A stretch of 9,829 nucleotides of DNA from Clostridiales bacterium. Its GTDB lineage: Bacteria > Bacillota > Clostridia > Christensenellales > Aristaeellaceae. The position numbers and the translations under genes are program-made. The notes under the pieces were generated by a model that was given only the letters and a program-made list of their open reading frames with translations, ran no database searches and was not told the origin of the DNA. Positions 1 through 7,324 of the stretch are shown piece after piece (position 1 is the first letter of the stretch; the number at the start of each line of letters is the position of its first letter). The stretch lies in assembly GCA_012522875.1 (NCBI GenBank), contig JAAYJP010000203.1, forward strand, positions 1 to 9,829. The letters run 5' to 3'.

Positions 1-672
1 TCCGGGCTTACGGCCCTGGCCGGGGGCAGCCTCATCCTGCTGCTCATCTTCACCATGTTCTCTTCCCTCCTCCTGGGTATGGGCGTGCCCACCACGGCCA
101 ACTACCTGATAACCTCCACCATCATGGCGCCGGTGGTAGCCAGGGCGCTGGCCATCTTCCTGCCGGACGTCTATGGCGCACTTCAGGCGATAAGCCCGCA
201 GCTGGCCATCCTGCCGGCCCATCTGTTTACATTTTACTTCGGCATCATCGCCGACATCACCCCGCCGGTAGCCCTGGCGGCCATGGCGGGCGCCGCCATT
301 GCCAAGTCCAACCCCCTGCGCACAGGGGTAGAAGCCTCCCGGCTTGCCATTGCAGCCTTCCTGGTGCCCTACATCTTCGTCTACAGCCCCCAGATGCTCA
401 TGCTCAACGCCCAGTGGCATGAAATCCTGCTGATTACCGTGACCGCCCTGATCGGCATGTTTGGCATCGGGATGGCAGTGGAAAAGTTCTGGGAGCGGAA
501 GCTGAACATTGTCCAGCAGCTCATGGCCCTGGGCGGAGGCCTGCTGCTGATCATCCCCGGGCTGGTCACCGATGCTGCGGGTTTTGCCCTCATCGCAGGC
601 GTCATCATCTGGCAGAAGATTCAGATAAAGCGGGCGCCCTCCGAAGGTTCCCGCCTGCCGGCAAACCAATAA
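1..672 (+). CDS. TRAP transporter large permease (DctM-type or fused 4TM/12TM), C-terminal part
   Basis: This is the 3' part of a gene that starts before the window; the frame is open from base 1 and 223 codons are visible. The product is the large membrane subunit of a tripartite ATP-independent periplasmic (TRAP) transporter, which uses an ion gradient to import a substrate, often an organic acid, delivered by a binding protein. Visible evidence is a run of hydrophobic segments (about residues 8-30, 70-97, 115-135, 140-160 and 178-200), the DctM-like motif GMGVPTTANYL near residues 24-34, and the stretch FGIIADITPPVALAAMAGA near 80-98. This last block is typical of the fused 4TM/12TM TRAP permeases. 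The tail after the last helix is basic and short. The substrate cannot be told from this part. The next gene starts 21 bp downstream with no terminator between, so the two are probably co-transcribed. Confidence 0.9.
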   Translation, partial: SGLTALAGGSLILLLIFTMFSSLLLGMGVPTTANYLITSTIMAPVVARALAIFLPDVYGALQAISPQLAILPAHLFTFYFGIIADITPPVALAAMAGAAIAKSNPLRTGVEASRLAIAAFLVPYIFVYSPQMLMLNAQWHEILLITVTALIGMFGIGMAVEKFWERKLNIVQQLMALGGGLLLIIPGLVTDAAGFALIAGVIIWQKIQIKRAPSEGSRLPANQ

Positions 673-693
673 AGCTGGCAGAGGAGCAAGAAA

Positions 694-1344
694 ATGAACA
701 AAAAGCATATCGTCTGTTATGGCGATTCCAACACCTGGGGTTATGACGGGAAAACCGGCGGCCGCCTGGATGACGACAGCCGATGGACGCGGCTGCTCCA
801 GGAGAAGCTGGGACCGGATTGCCTGGTGATGGAGGAGGGCTTAAACGGCCGCACCACCGTGTTTGAGGATCCGCTGGAAGAAGGCTTGAACGGCCTGACC
901 TCCCTGGTGCCGGTGCTCCGTTCCCATGCCCCGGTTGACCTGATGATCCTGATGCTGGGCACCAATGACTGCAAGGCACGCTTTTCAGCCACACCCCACG
1001 ATATTACCCAGGGACTGCGCCGCCTGGTGCTGAAGGCCAGGGGGATGGAGGTGTGGCGGGAGGCCCCCCGGCTGATCATCATCGCTCCCATGGTGATGGG
1101 CGAGGGGCTCTACAAAGTACCGGAGGTTGCAGCCTCCATGGGGCCGGGCTGTGTGGAGAAATCCAGGGAGCTTCCGGGGCTGATGCTCAGGCTTTCCCAG
1201 GAACTGGGCTGTGCCTTCCTGGACAGCAATGTGTCAGTCGTTCCCAACACCACCGACTTCATGCACATCGCCCAGGAGTGTTCCGAAGCCCTGGCCCGTA
1301 AGGTGGCGGAGGCATCGCTGAAGCTTTTGGCCCGGACAAATTAG
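694..1344 (+). CDS. SGNH/GDSL-family hydrolase (esterase-like)
   Basis: A 216-residue protein with all four SGNH signature blocks. Block I is GDSNTWG with nucleophile Ser12. Block II contains Gly52 in LNGRTT. Block III is GTND with Asn91. Block V is D188-F-M-H191, supplying the catalytic Asp and His. The family hydrolyses esters and thioesters, and some members deacetylate sugars; N-terminal GDSNTWGYD and LNGRTT resemble the arylesterase/acyl-CoA thioesterase-I-like branch. There is no signal peptide, so the enzyme is expected in the cytoplasm. The ATG is preceded by GAGGAG with a 7-nt gap, which supports this start. It follows the TRAP permease gene by 21 bp, so it may process an imported esterified compound; that is inference from position only. 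The substrate is unknown. Confidence 0.88.
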   Translation: MNKKHIVCYGDSNTWGYDGKTGGRLDDDSRWTRLLQEKLGPDCLVMEEGLNGRTTVFEDPLEEGLNGLTSLVPVLRSHAPVDLMILMLGTNDCKARFSATPHDITQGLRRLVLKARGMEVWREAPRLIIIAPMVMGEGLYKVPEVAASMGPGCVEKSRELPGLMLRLSQELGCAFLDSNVSVVPNTTDFMHIAQECSEALARKVAEASLKLLARTN

Positions 1345-1354
1345 CCGCATAGGC

Positions 1355-1383
1355 TGGACAGGGCAGTGCGTCTGTTGTAAAAT
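1355..1383 (+). promoter_or_regulatory. SigA-type promoter for upp
   Basis: TGGACA (1355-1360) and TAAAAT (1378-1383) are separated by exactly 17 bp, matching the housekeeping consensus at 5 of 6 bases in each element. A transcript would start near 1390, about 38 nt before the upp ATG. No attenuator hairpin is evident in this short leader. Confidence 0.65.
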
Positions 1384-1416
1384 CCCCCCTTGAAAGCCAC
1401 AAACGCGACGCCAGAC

Positions 1417-1422
1417 GGAGGG
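1417..1422 (+). promoter_or_regulatory. Ribosome binding site that decides the upp start
   Basis: GGAGGG lies 5 nt before the ATG at 1428 but only 2 nt before the in-frame GTG at 1425. The spacing favours the ATG, so the protein should begin MHENVF. Confidence 0.7.
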
Positions 1423-1427
1423 CAGTG

Positions 1428-2060
1428 ATGCACGAGAATGTCTTCATCTTCGAACACCCGCTGATTCAGCACAAGGTCTCCCTGCTGCGGGACAAAACCA
1501 CCTCCATGAAGGATTTCAGGGACCTTCTGGACGAGTTGTCCATGCTCATGGTTTATGAAATCACCAAGGATTTCCCCCTGGTAGAGGTGGAGATCGAGAC
1601 GCCCATGGCCAGGGCCAAAACCAAGGTGCTGTCGGACAGAAAGGTCTCCCTGGTGCCCATCCTCAGGGCTGGCATCGGCATGGTGCACGGCATCCAGCAG
1701 TTGTTGCCCAATGCCAGGGTGGGGCATATCGGCCTCTATCGGGATCACGAGACCTGCCAGCCGGTTGAATACTATTGCAAGCTTCCCCCTGACATCGCCG
1801 AGAGCACTGTCATCATGCTGGACCCCATGTTCGCCACCGGTGGCAGTATCTCCGCGGCACTGAAAATCCTCAAGGACCGGGGCTGTGAGGACATTCGACT
1901 GGTGTGCATCGTGGCCGCGCGGGCGGGCGTGGAGCGCATCTGCCAGGAGCACCCGGACGTGAAAATCTACTGCGCCGCCTTTGACGAAGTGCTCAATCCC
2001 AATGCTTATATCGTGCCCGGCCTGGGGGATGCGGGCGACCGGCTCTTCGGGACAAAGTAA
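1428..2060 (+). CDS. upp: Uracil phosphoribosyltransferase
   Basis: A 210-residue cytoplasmic enzyme of pyrimidine salvage: uracil + PRPP gives UMP + diphosphate. The length is normal for bacterial Upp. Visible signatures are the ILRAGIGM block (about residues 79-86), the PRPP-binding loop DPMFATGGS starting at Asp132, the IVAARAGVERI strand-loop, and the C-terminal uracil-binding signature YIVPGLGDAGDRLFGTK at residues 194-210. The loop has Phe where many homologues have Leu (DPMLATGGS), a mild substitution that leaves the Asp and the glycines in place. It has its own promoter upstream and an intrinsic terminator 20 bp after the stop, so it appears to be a single-gene transcription unit. No uraA-type uracil permease is next to it. 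Confidence 0.97.
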   Translation: MHENVFIFEHPLIQHKVSLLRDKTTSMKDFRDLLDELSMLMVYEITKDFPLVEVEIETPMARAKTKVLSDRKVSLVPILRAGIGMVHGIQQLLPNARVGHIGLYRDHETCQPVEYYCKLPPDIAESTVIMLDPMFATGGSISAALKILKDRGCEDIRLVCIVAARAGVERICQEHPDVKIYCAAFDEVLNPNAYIVPGLGDAGDRLFGTK

Positions 2061-2080
2061 CGGCCTGAATGCATTTTTCC

Positions 2081-2104
2081 GGGCGCCTCGCAGGCGCCCT
2101 TTTT
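2081..2104 (+). terminator. Intrinsic terminator after upp
   Basis: A perfect 8-bp stem, GGGCGCCT pairing with AGGCGCCC around a CGC triloop, is followed at once by five T residues. It lies 20 bp after the upp stop codon. Confidence 0.92.
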
Positions 2105-2113
2105 GTAATCGGG

Positions 2114-2119
2114 TATACT
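2114..2119 (+). promoter_or_regulatory. Possible -10 element for the DUF1801-like gene
   Basis: TATACT lies 28 bp before the ATG at 2147, just after the upp terminator. No good -35 element is visible at 16-18 bp; that position falls in the terminator stem. The call rests on the -10 match and on the need for a promoter after a strong terminator. Confidence 0.35.
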
Positions 2120-2146
2120 CTCCCCACCAAAGCAAGGGAGGCCATA

Positions 2147-2575
2147 ATGCCTGAGAATAAAACAAAACCCACGGAACAAGCCCCGGAGGAATTTATAAGA
2201 GACTTGCCCGGCGGCAAGAAAGCGGACGCCCTGGCGCTGATGCGGCTTATGGCTGAAGTTACAGGCGAAGCGCCTGTGATGTGGGGCGGGAGCCTTGTAG
2301 GCTTTGGCAAGTACCGCTACCGTTATGCCTCGGGACACACAGGTGAATCTGCCCGGGTGGGTTTCAGCCCCAGAAAACAAGCCCTGACGCTGTACCTGGG
2401 TTACAGCCTTGAAGCCCTGGAGAAGGAACTGGAGGCGCTTGGCAAACACAGCCGGGGCAAGGGTTGCCTGTATATCAAGCGTTTAAGCGATATCGATGAA
2501 AAGGTGCTTCGCCTCCTTGTGAAAAAGGCCTATGAGGAAGCCACGGACTTTGACGCCAGGGAGGCCGTGGGATGA
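2147..2575 (+). CDS. DUF1801-domain protein (YdhG-like)
   Basis: A 142-residue cytoplasmic protein. The start is the ATG at 2147, 5 nt after AAGGGAGG (2134-2141). An in-frame ATG at 2069 lies in the upp terminator region and was rejected. After a charged N-terminus the protein shows the DUF1801 pattern: FIRDLPGGKKADALALMRLM, then MWGGSLVGFGKYRYRYASG, GFSPRKQALTLYLG, and a C-terminal GCLYIKRLSDIDEKVLRLLVKKA. The fold is related to a small iron-chaperone-like/YdhG family, but no biochemical role is established that I can assign. Its stop overlaps the start of the next gene by ATGA, so the two are probably translationally coupled. Confidence 0.85.
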   Translation: MPENKTKPTEQAPEEFIRDLPGGKKADALALMRLMAEVTGEAPVMWGGSLVGFGKYRYRYASGHTGESARVGFSPRKQALTLYLGYSLEALEKELEALGKHSRGKGCLYIKRLSDIDEKVLRLLVKKAYEEATDFDAREAVG

Positions 2576-3117
2576 CAGCACCTGTCAATCCAGGCGCTCT
2601 GGCGGCGGGCACGGGCATCGCCTGGGATACCTGGCTGAGGCTGCTTGATCCATTTTCATCAGAAAACCACGCCAGGCTTGCGGAAGAAGCCCAGGCCTTG
2701 ATACGCGCACAAGGAAAAAGCGACAACCCCGCCTGGTGGGCCCAGAGTGTGGCCGTTGCCTACGAGCAGCATTTGGGACGCCGCGTCCCCGGACAGCAGC
2801 AGGATGGCAGCTTCGCCATCAGCCTCAGCAGGACTCTTCCAGGGTCTCCCGAAAAATGGCTTGAACAGTGGCAGAAATTGGCGGATGCCCGCCGCACCCA
2901 CCGGGAAGCGGCGGCCACGGGCATGCCCCGGGTAAGCCGGACAGCAAAGTGGGTCTACTGGCGTTTGGCCCTGTCTGATGGGACGCGCGTTGTCTTCAGC
3001 ATCCAGCCGAAGCCTGGAAACAATGCGGCGCTCACGCTCAGACATGAGCGCATCCTGTCCCAGGGGGAAGCCGCCCTGTGGCGGAACTACTGGAAAGAAT
3101 GCATCAACGCGTTATAA
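2572..3117 (+). CDS. Small protein of unknown function, DUF4287-like N-terminal half
   Basis: A 181-residue protein with no signal peptide or membrane segment. The start ATG overlaps the previous stop (ATGA) and has AGGGAGG 7 nt upstream. Residues of about 12-70 read as a Trp-rich helical module (WDTWLRLLDP, then NPAWWAQSVAVAYEQHLGRR, VPGQ, and SRTLPGS). This pattern matches what I know of DUF4287-type proteins, which often precede or accompany SRPBCC-fold domains. The second half (about 85-181) has a run of strands (WVYWRLALSDGTRVVFSIQP) followed by a helix and could be a degenerate SRPBCC-like end; this is a guess. Function is unknown. Coupling to the DUF1801-like gene suggests that the two products work together. 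Confidence 0.75.
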   Translation: MTAPVNPGALAAGTGIAWDTWLRLLDPFSSENHARLAEEAQALIRAQGKSDNPAWWAQSVAVAYEQHLGRRVPGQQQDGSFAISLSRTLPGSPEKWLEQWQKLADARRTHREAAATGMPRVSRTAKWVYWRLALSDGTRVVFSIQPKPGNNAALTLRHERILSQGEAALWRNYWKECINAL

Positions 3118-3119
3118 CC

Positions 3120-3148
3120 TTGTCCAAACGACGCCGCTGGGATATCAT
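3120..3148 (+). promoter_or_regulatory. Probable promoter for addA
   Basis: TTGTCC (3120-3125) and TATCAT (3143-3148) are 17 bp apart in the 73-bp gap between the DUF4287-like gene and addA. The -10 matches 5 of 6 and the -35 matches 4 of 6 consensus bases. No terminator is visible in the gap, so read-through from upstream is also possible. Confidence 0.5.
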
Positions 3149-3178
3149 ACAGGCAGCGTTTATTATTTCGCCCTGAAA

Positions 3179-3186
3179 AAGGAGAG
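3179..3186 (+). promoter_or_regulatory. Ribosome binding site that decides the addA start
   Basis: AAGGAGAG, with its GGAG core ending 6 nt before the ATG at 3191, selects the start that gives MSGWTPQQQ. The frame is open from 2978, but the extra 71 codons overlap the preceding gene and come before the conserved Q-motif region. Confidence 0.8.
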
Positions 3187-3190
3187 TGCC

Positions 3191-6100
3191 ATGTCCGGAT
3201 GGACCCCTCAGCAGCAACTGGCCATTGACGCCCGCAATCCCCGGGTGATGGTTTCAGCCGCGGCAGGGTCTGGCAAAACCAGTGTCCTGATAGCGCGTGT
3301 ACTGGGCATGCTTAAAGAGGGACTCTCCCTGGACAGGCTTCTGGTCCTCACCTTCACCAACGCCGCCGCAGGCGAGATGCAAAGCCGCCTGTCTGAGAAA
3401 CTGGAAAAGGAAGCAGCGCAGGAGCCAAAGCTGGCCAAGCAGCTGAGCCTGGTGGAGCGTGCCGATGTCACCACACTGCATGCTTTTTGCGGCAAGCTGG
3501 TGAAGCGCTACTTCCATGCCGCGCAAACTGACCCCAACTCCCGCGTTGCGGATGAACAGGCTGCCAGCGTCCTGTTTAACAGGGCGCTGGACGAGGCTTT
3601 GGATGCCCTCTATGAGAATCCGGGCGAGGACGGGCAAAACCTGATTGACCGCTTCAGGGAAGCGGAAATCATCCAGATGGCGATGCAGTTGCACAACTTC
3701 CTGATGGCGCAGGCGGAGCCCTGGCTCTGGCTTGAAAAAAGCCTGAAATACCCGGATGGGGATGCGCTCTGGCGCCATCCCTGGGCCCAGGTGATGCGCC
3801 AGGAGGCAAAGCTTCTTCTTCAGGGTGCCCAAAGCCTGGTGGATGAGGCGGAGTCCCTGTGCCTTATGCCGCTGGGCCCGGCACGTTACCTGGACGCCCT
3901 TCGGGACGACCGGGCGCTCATGACGGACTGCCTCAGCGCCCTGTCAAACGAAAACGAAAGCCCCATCCCTTCCCCCATCTTCACCCGCCTGGCTACCCGC
4001 CGCAAGGCGGAGGAAAGCCCCGGCCTGGTGAAGCGCGCCAAAGACCTGCGGGACGCGGCCAAAAAGGCCGTCACAGAAGCCCTGGCGTTGCTTCCGGAGA
4101 GCCTCCAGAAGGCGGATGAATGGGCGGAAGAATTGGCGCTCAGCCTGCCGCCTGCCCGCGCCCTTGGCCGCCTTGTCCGGGAAACCCACGCGCGTTACCA
4201 GCAGCTGAAGGCGGACAGCGCCCTGTGGGATTACAACGATCTGGAGCATTTTGCCCTGAAGGCCTTGAACCACCCGGATGTGGCGGCGGAGGCTGCAGGC
4301 AGCTATGACGCTATCTTTGTGGACGAATACCAGGATATCTCCCACATTCAGGAGGCCATCATCAGGCGGCTCCATGACAGCAGCAATTCCCTTTTTATGG
4401 TGGGGGATGTCAAGCAGAGCATCTATCGCTTCCGCCTGGCCGACCCCAGCCTGTTTCTCACGCATTACCGCCGGTTCAGCCGGGACGCCGGCGGGGCGGA
4501 GCGTTTGATTCCCCTTAGGGAAAACTTCCGCTCACAAGCCAACATCCTTCACGCGGTGAACCTGATCTTTGAGAACACCATGCGGGAAGGTGTCACGGAG
4601 ATTAGCTACGATGAGGAAGCCCGCCTGAGACCCGGGAGAAATTCAGTGGGCGGGGAACCGGTGGAATTGTGGCTCATTGACCGAAGCCAAGCCGAAAGCC
4701 CTGGGGAAACGGAGGCTGATGCGTCCGCACCGGAGGACGAGGCGGAGGAAGAAAGCGTTCCCGATGTGGTGGAGAGCGCCTTTGACTATGAGGCGCGGCT
4801 CATCGCCCAGCGCATTCTCGCGCTGCGCCGGGAGGCCATTCCGGATGAAAGCGGCAACCCCCGCCTGATCCAATTCAGGGACATCGCGGTGCTCCTGAGG
4901 CGGGGGGTGCGCCGGGCCTCGGCCGTGGCACGGGTGCTTGGGGAGGCGGGCATCCCCGCCTATTCGGATGCGGACAGCAGTTTTTATGGCCTGCCTGAAG
5001 TGCGGGACGCGATGAATCTCCTCAGGGTGCTGGATAACCCGTTTGACGATGAGTCCCTGCTGGCTGCCCTGGCTTGCCCGGTTTTCGGCTTTTCCCCCAC
5101 CCAGCTGGCGGCACTCAGGAAGTACAACCTGGACAGCCGGATGCCCCTGCACCGCAACTTTTTTGCCCTGGCGGAAGAAAACCCGCGGGTGGGGCAGGCG
5201 GCAGAGCGCCTCGCCCAGTGGCGCTTCCTGGCGGAAAACCTGCCGCTGGAGCGTTTTGTGCGCCGCCTGCTTCGGGAATCGGGCCTCTACACCCTGGCCG
5301 GTGCCCGGCCGGAAGGCGAACTGCGCCGGGCGAACCTGCGCATGCTGGCCTCCCTCGCGGCACCCGCGCCCGACCCCCAGACGCTAAGCGGTTTCATCAA
5401 GCGGGCCGATGCGGCCGGGAAGGCCGGCCGCCAGCGCAGCGCCAGCCTGGGTGAGAATGAGGATGTGGTCCGAGTGATGACACTGCACGCCTCAAAAGGC
5501 CTGGAATTCCCGGTGGTATTTCTGCCGGACCTGGCAGCGGATTTCGGCCGGAAAGGGAAAAAATCCTCCTTGTTTCTGGATGCTCACACCGGTATGGCGA
5601 TGACCCTGGTGAAGCCAGAGGAGCGGCTGAAGAAAGATACTTTCGCCACCCGGGCCATCGCGGCCAAAAAGAACCGGGAGGAGATGAGCGAGGAATCCCG
5701 CCTGCTCTATGTGGGAATGACCCGCGCCAAAGAGCGGCTGATTCTGGTGGCTTCCCCTTCAAACCAGGCATCCTGCCTGGCCCGCTGGGAGCGTCCGCGG
5801 AACGATTATGCGGTGGGCAGCGCCACCTGCATGATGGACTGGATCGGCGCGTGTTTGCATGAAGCCCTTGCCCTGGGCCGTGACACGGCGTTTGCCAGGG
5901 GCCCAAGCCACTGGATGGTATACCACCAGGATACTGGCAGCCTGCCGCAGGCAGGTCAGGCAACCCAGGCACCTCTTCCGGAGTTCCCGGATATACCCCC
6001 TTCCGAGGCCATCAGTGCCCTGTTTGAGGGCGCACCTGACGCCCCGCAGCTGCCGATGAAAAGCTCTGTGACGGCGCTGATCACCGGCCGCCTGGGGATG

Positions 6101-6766
6101 CTGGCGCAAGAAGAGGAGGAAACGCCCGGTACCAAGCGCCGGGAGATTGTGAAGCCTCTGCCGCTGGCCCCATTGCCCCGGCTTCAGGGTGACAAGCCCC
6201 TTTCCGCCGCCCAGCGGGGCATTGCCACCCACCGGGCGCTTGGGGCGCTGGATACCGCTGCTTTTATTGGCCTTGAAGGGGAGGCACTAAGCCGGAAACT
6301 GCAGGGTGCCCTGGATGGATTGGCTGCTTCGGGCCTTCTGCGCCACCAGGAGCGCGTTGCCATTGACACTGAGGCCATCACCGCCTTTTTGGCGGGCGAT
6401 TTGGCACGGCGCATGGCGCACTGCGCCGAAAAGCACCGGGAGTGGCCCTTCACACTCAGGGTGGAAGGGGGCATGCTGCTCCAGGGGGTGCTGGATGCCT
6501 GTTTTCTGGAAGACGGCGCCTGGGTGCTGGTGGACTATAAAACCGACCGGGGGGAGCCGGACGAACTTCGGGAGAAATACACTGCCCAAATGCGCTGGTA
6601 TATGCGCGCCCTGCGGGACATCACAGGGCTGCCTGTCAAGGAAGCCTGGCTCTATCTGATGCACTGGCGCAAGCCCCTTGAGGTGACCGAGGAGGCTCCC
6701 ATCCGCCTGCGCCCAGGCGCGTCCTTGCCAAGGGGAGTTCGACAGGATAGAATACCAGGGCAGTAA
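3191..6766 (+). CDS. addA: ATP-dependent helicase/nuclease subunit A (AddA)
   Basis: A 1191-residue UvrD/Rep-type (SF1A) helicase fused to a RecB-family nuclease, close to the usual AddA length of about 1200. AddA works with AddB to unwind and resect double-strand breaks for RecA loading. Helicase motifs in order: Q-motif WTPQQQ (4-9), Walker A AAAGSGKT (23-30, Lys29), Ia LTFTNAAAGEM, Ic TLHAFC, Walker B VDEYQD (Asp378-Glu379), motif III GDVKQSIYRFR (405-415), motif IV LRENFRS, motif V MTLHASKGLEF (around His766), motif VI LLYVGMTRAKERL (838-850). The nuclease domain has His1014, Asp1102, Asp1115-Tyr-Lys1117 and the QxxxY box Gln1133/Tyr1137, so both activities look intact. An acidic linker lies near residues 500-530. 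About 30 residues follow the last conserved strand and carry the smpB promoter. No addB, usually just upstream, is in the window. Confidence 0.96.
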   Translation: MSGWTPQQQLAIDARNPRVMVSAAAGSGKTSVLIARVLGMLKEGLSLDRLLVLTFTNAAAGEMQSRLSEKLEKEAAQEPKLAKQLSLVERADVTTLHAFCGKLVKRYFHAAQTDPNSRVADEQAASVLFNRALDEALDALYENPGEDGQNLIDRFREAEIIQMAMQLHNFLMAQAEPWLWLEKSLKYPDGDALWRHPWAQVMRQEAKLLLQGAQSLVDEAESLCLMPLGPARYLDALRDDRALMTDCLSALSNENESPIPSPIFTRLATRRKAEESPGLVKRAKDLRDAAKKAVTEALALLPESLQKADEWAEELALSLPPARALGRLVRETHARYQQLKADSALWDYNDLEHFALKALNHPDVAAEAAGSYDAIFVDEYQDISHIQEAIIRRLHDSSNSLFMVGDVKQSIYRFRLADPSLFLTHYRRFSRDAGGAERLIPLRENFRSQANILHAVNLIFENTMREGVTEISYDEEARLRPGRNSVGGEPVELWLIDRSQAESPGETEADASAPEDEAEEESVPDVVESAFDYEARLIAQRILALRREAIPDESGNPRLIQFRDIAVLLRRGVRRASAVARVLGEAGIPAYSDADSSFYGLPEVRDAMNLLRVLDNPFDDESLLAALACPVFGFSPTQLAALRKYNLDSRMPLHRNFFALAEENPRVGQAAERLAQWRFLAENLPLERFVRRLLRESGLYTLAGARPEGELRRANLRMLASLAAPAPDPQTLSGFIKRADAAGKAGRQRSASLGENEDVVRVMTLHASKGLEFPVVFLPDLAADFGRKGKKSSLFLDAHTGMAMTLVKPEERLKKDTFATRAIAAKKNREEMSEESRLLYVGMTRAKERLILVASPSNQASCLARWERPRNDYAVGSATCMMDWIGACLHEALALGRDTAFARGPSHWMVYHQDTGSLPQAGQATQAPLPEFPDIPPSEAISALFEGAPDAPQLPMKSSVTALITGRLGMLAQEEEETPGTKRREIVKPLPLAPLPRLQGDKPLSAAQRGIATHRALGALDTAAFIGLEGEALSRKLQGALDGLAASGLLRHQERVAIDTEAITAFLAGDLARRMAHCAEKHREWPFTLRVEGGMLLQGVLDACFLEDGAWVLVDYKTDRGEPDELREKYTAQMRWYMRALRDITGLPVKEAWLYLMHWRKPLEVTEEAPIRLRPGASLPRGVRQDRIPGQ
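6725..6753 (+). promoter_or_regulatory. Promoter for smpB inside the 3' end of addA
   Basis: TTGCCA (6725-6730) and TAGAAT (6748-6753) are exactly 17 bp apart, matching 5 of 6 consensus bases each. The predicted start near 6760 gives a leader of about 22 nt containing AAGGAGG (6765-6771). This would let smpB be expressed independently of addA. Confidence 0.65.
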
Positions 6767-6781
6767 GGAGGGAGCGGAACC

Positions 6782-7255
6782 ATGAAAACCAAAGGCATCA
6801 AAATCGTGGCCGACAACCGCCGCGCCCGCCATGACTATTTCGTGGAAGAGAGCTATGAGTGCGGGATTGAGCTCAAGGGCACAGAGGTCAAGTCCATGCG
6901 CCAGGGCAAGGTGAACCTGAAAGAGTCCTACGCCCGGGTCAAGGACGGCCAGGTATGGGCGGAAGGGATGCACATCAGCCCCTATGAGCAGGGCAGCATC
7001 TTCAACGCCGACCCGTTAAGGCCCAAGCGGCTGCTGCTGCACAAAAGCGAGATCCGCAAGCTCCAGGCCCAGGTGATGCGCCAGGGCATGACGCTCATCC
7101 CGCTGAAAATCTACCTCAAAGACGGCAGGATGAAGCTGGAGCTGGGCGTGTGCCGGGGCAAGCACCTGCACGACAAGCGGGACGATATCGCTGACCGGGA
7201 CGCCAAACGCGACATGGAGCGGGCGCTTAGGCAAAGCGTCCGAATCGCTGAATAA
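6782..7255 (+). CDS. smpB: SsrA-binding protein SmpB
   Basis: A 157-residue protein of normal length. SmpB binds the tRNA-like domain of tmRNA and fills the decoding centre of stalled ribosomes during trans-translation. Visible signatures are ADNRRARHDYFVEESYECGI, ELKGTEVKSMRQGKVNLKES (the OB-barrel core), LLLHKSEIRKL, TLIPLKIYLKDGRMKLELGV, and the basic C-terminal tail KRDDIADRDAKRDMERALRQ that becomes helical in the mRNA channel. The start follows AAGGAGG with 10 nt between. It begins 15 bp after the addA stop but has its own promoter. The partner RNA gene ssrA lies about 2.2 kb downstream in the same orientation, with two minus-strand genes in between. Confidence 0.97.
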   Translation: MKTKGIKIVADNRRARHDYFVEESYECGIELKGTEVKSMRQGKVNLKESYARVKDGQVWAEGMHISPYEQGSIFNADPLRPKRLLLHKSEIRKLQAQVMRQGMTLIPLKIYLKDGRMKLELGVCRGKHLHDKRDDIADRDAKRDMERALRQSVRIAE

Positions 7256-7270
7256 AAAAGGCATCAAACA

Positions 7271-7302
7271 CGCCGCCCCGGGAATGCCGGGCGGCGCGTT
7301 TT
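7271..7302 (+). terminator. Intrinsic terminator after smpB
   Basis: CGCCGCCC pairs with GGGCGGCG (7289-7296); two more G-C pairs form after a bulged C, with a GAATG loop, followed by CGTTTT. It begins 15 bp after the smpB stop and lies in the 69-bp gap between convergent genes. The plus-strand A-run before the stem would give a T-run on the minus strand, so it may also serve the minus-strand gene, though less well. Confidence 0.85.
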
Positions 7303-7324
7303 CTATGGGTGGGATCCGCCCTGC

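Noticed and set aside
1343..1354. AGCC/GGCT hairpin after the SGNH hydrolase gene
   Set aside because: Only a 4-bp stem and no following T-run, so it does not qualify as a terminator.
2069..2146. Longer DUF1801-like start at 2069
   Set aside because: The extra codons run through the upp terminator hairpin; the ATG at 2147 has a strong ribosome binding site.
1341..2165. 274-codon minus-strand reading frame over upp
   Set aside because: It is antisense to an unmistakable upp gene, spans its terminator and promoter, and matches no known protein pattern.
2978..3190. Longer AddA start at 2978
   Set aside because: It overlaps the preceding gene, lacks a good ribosome binding site and adds residues before the conserved Q-motif; the ATG at 3191 has AAGGAGAG upstream.
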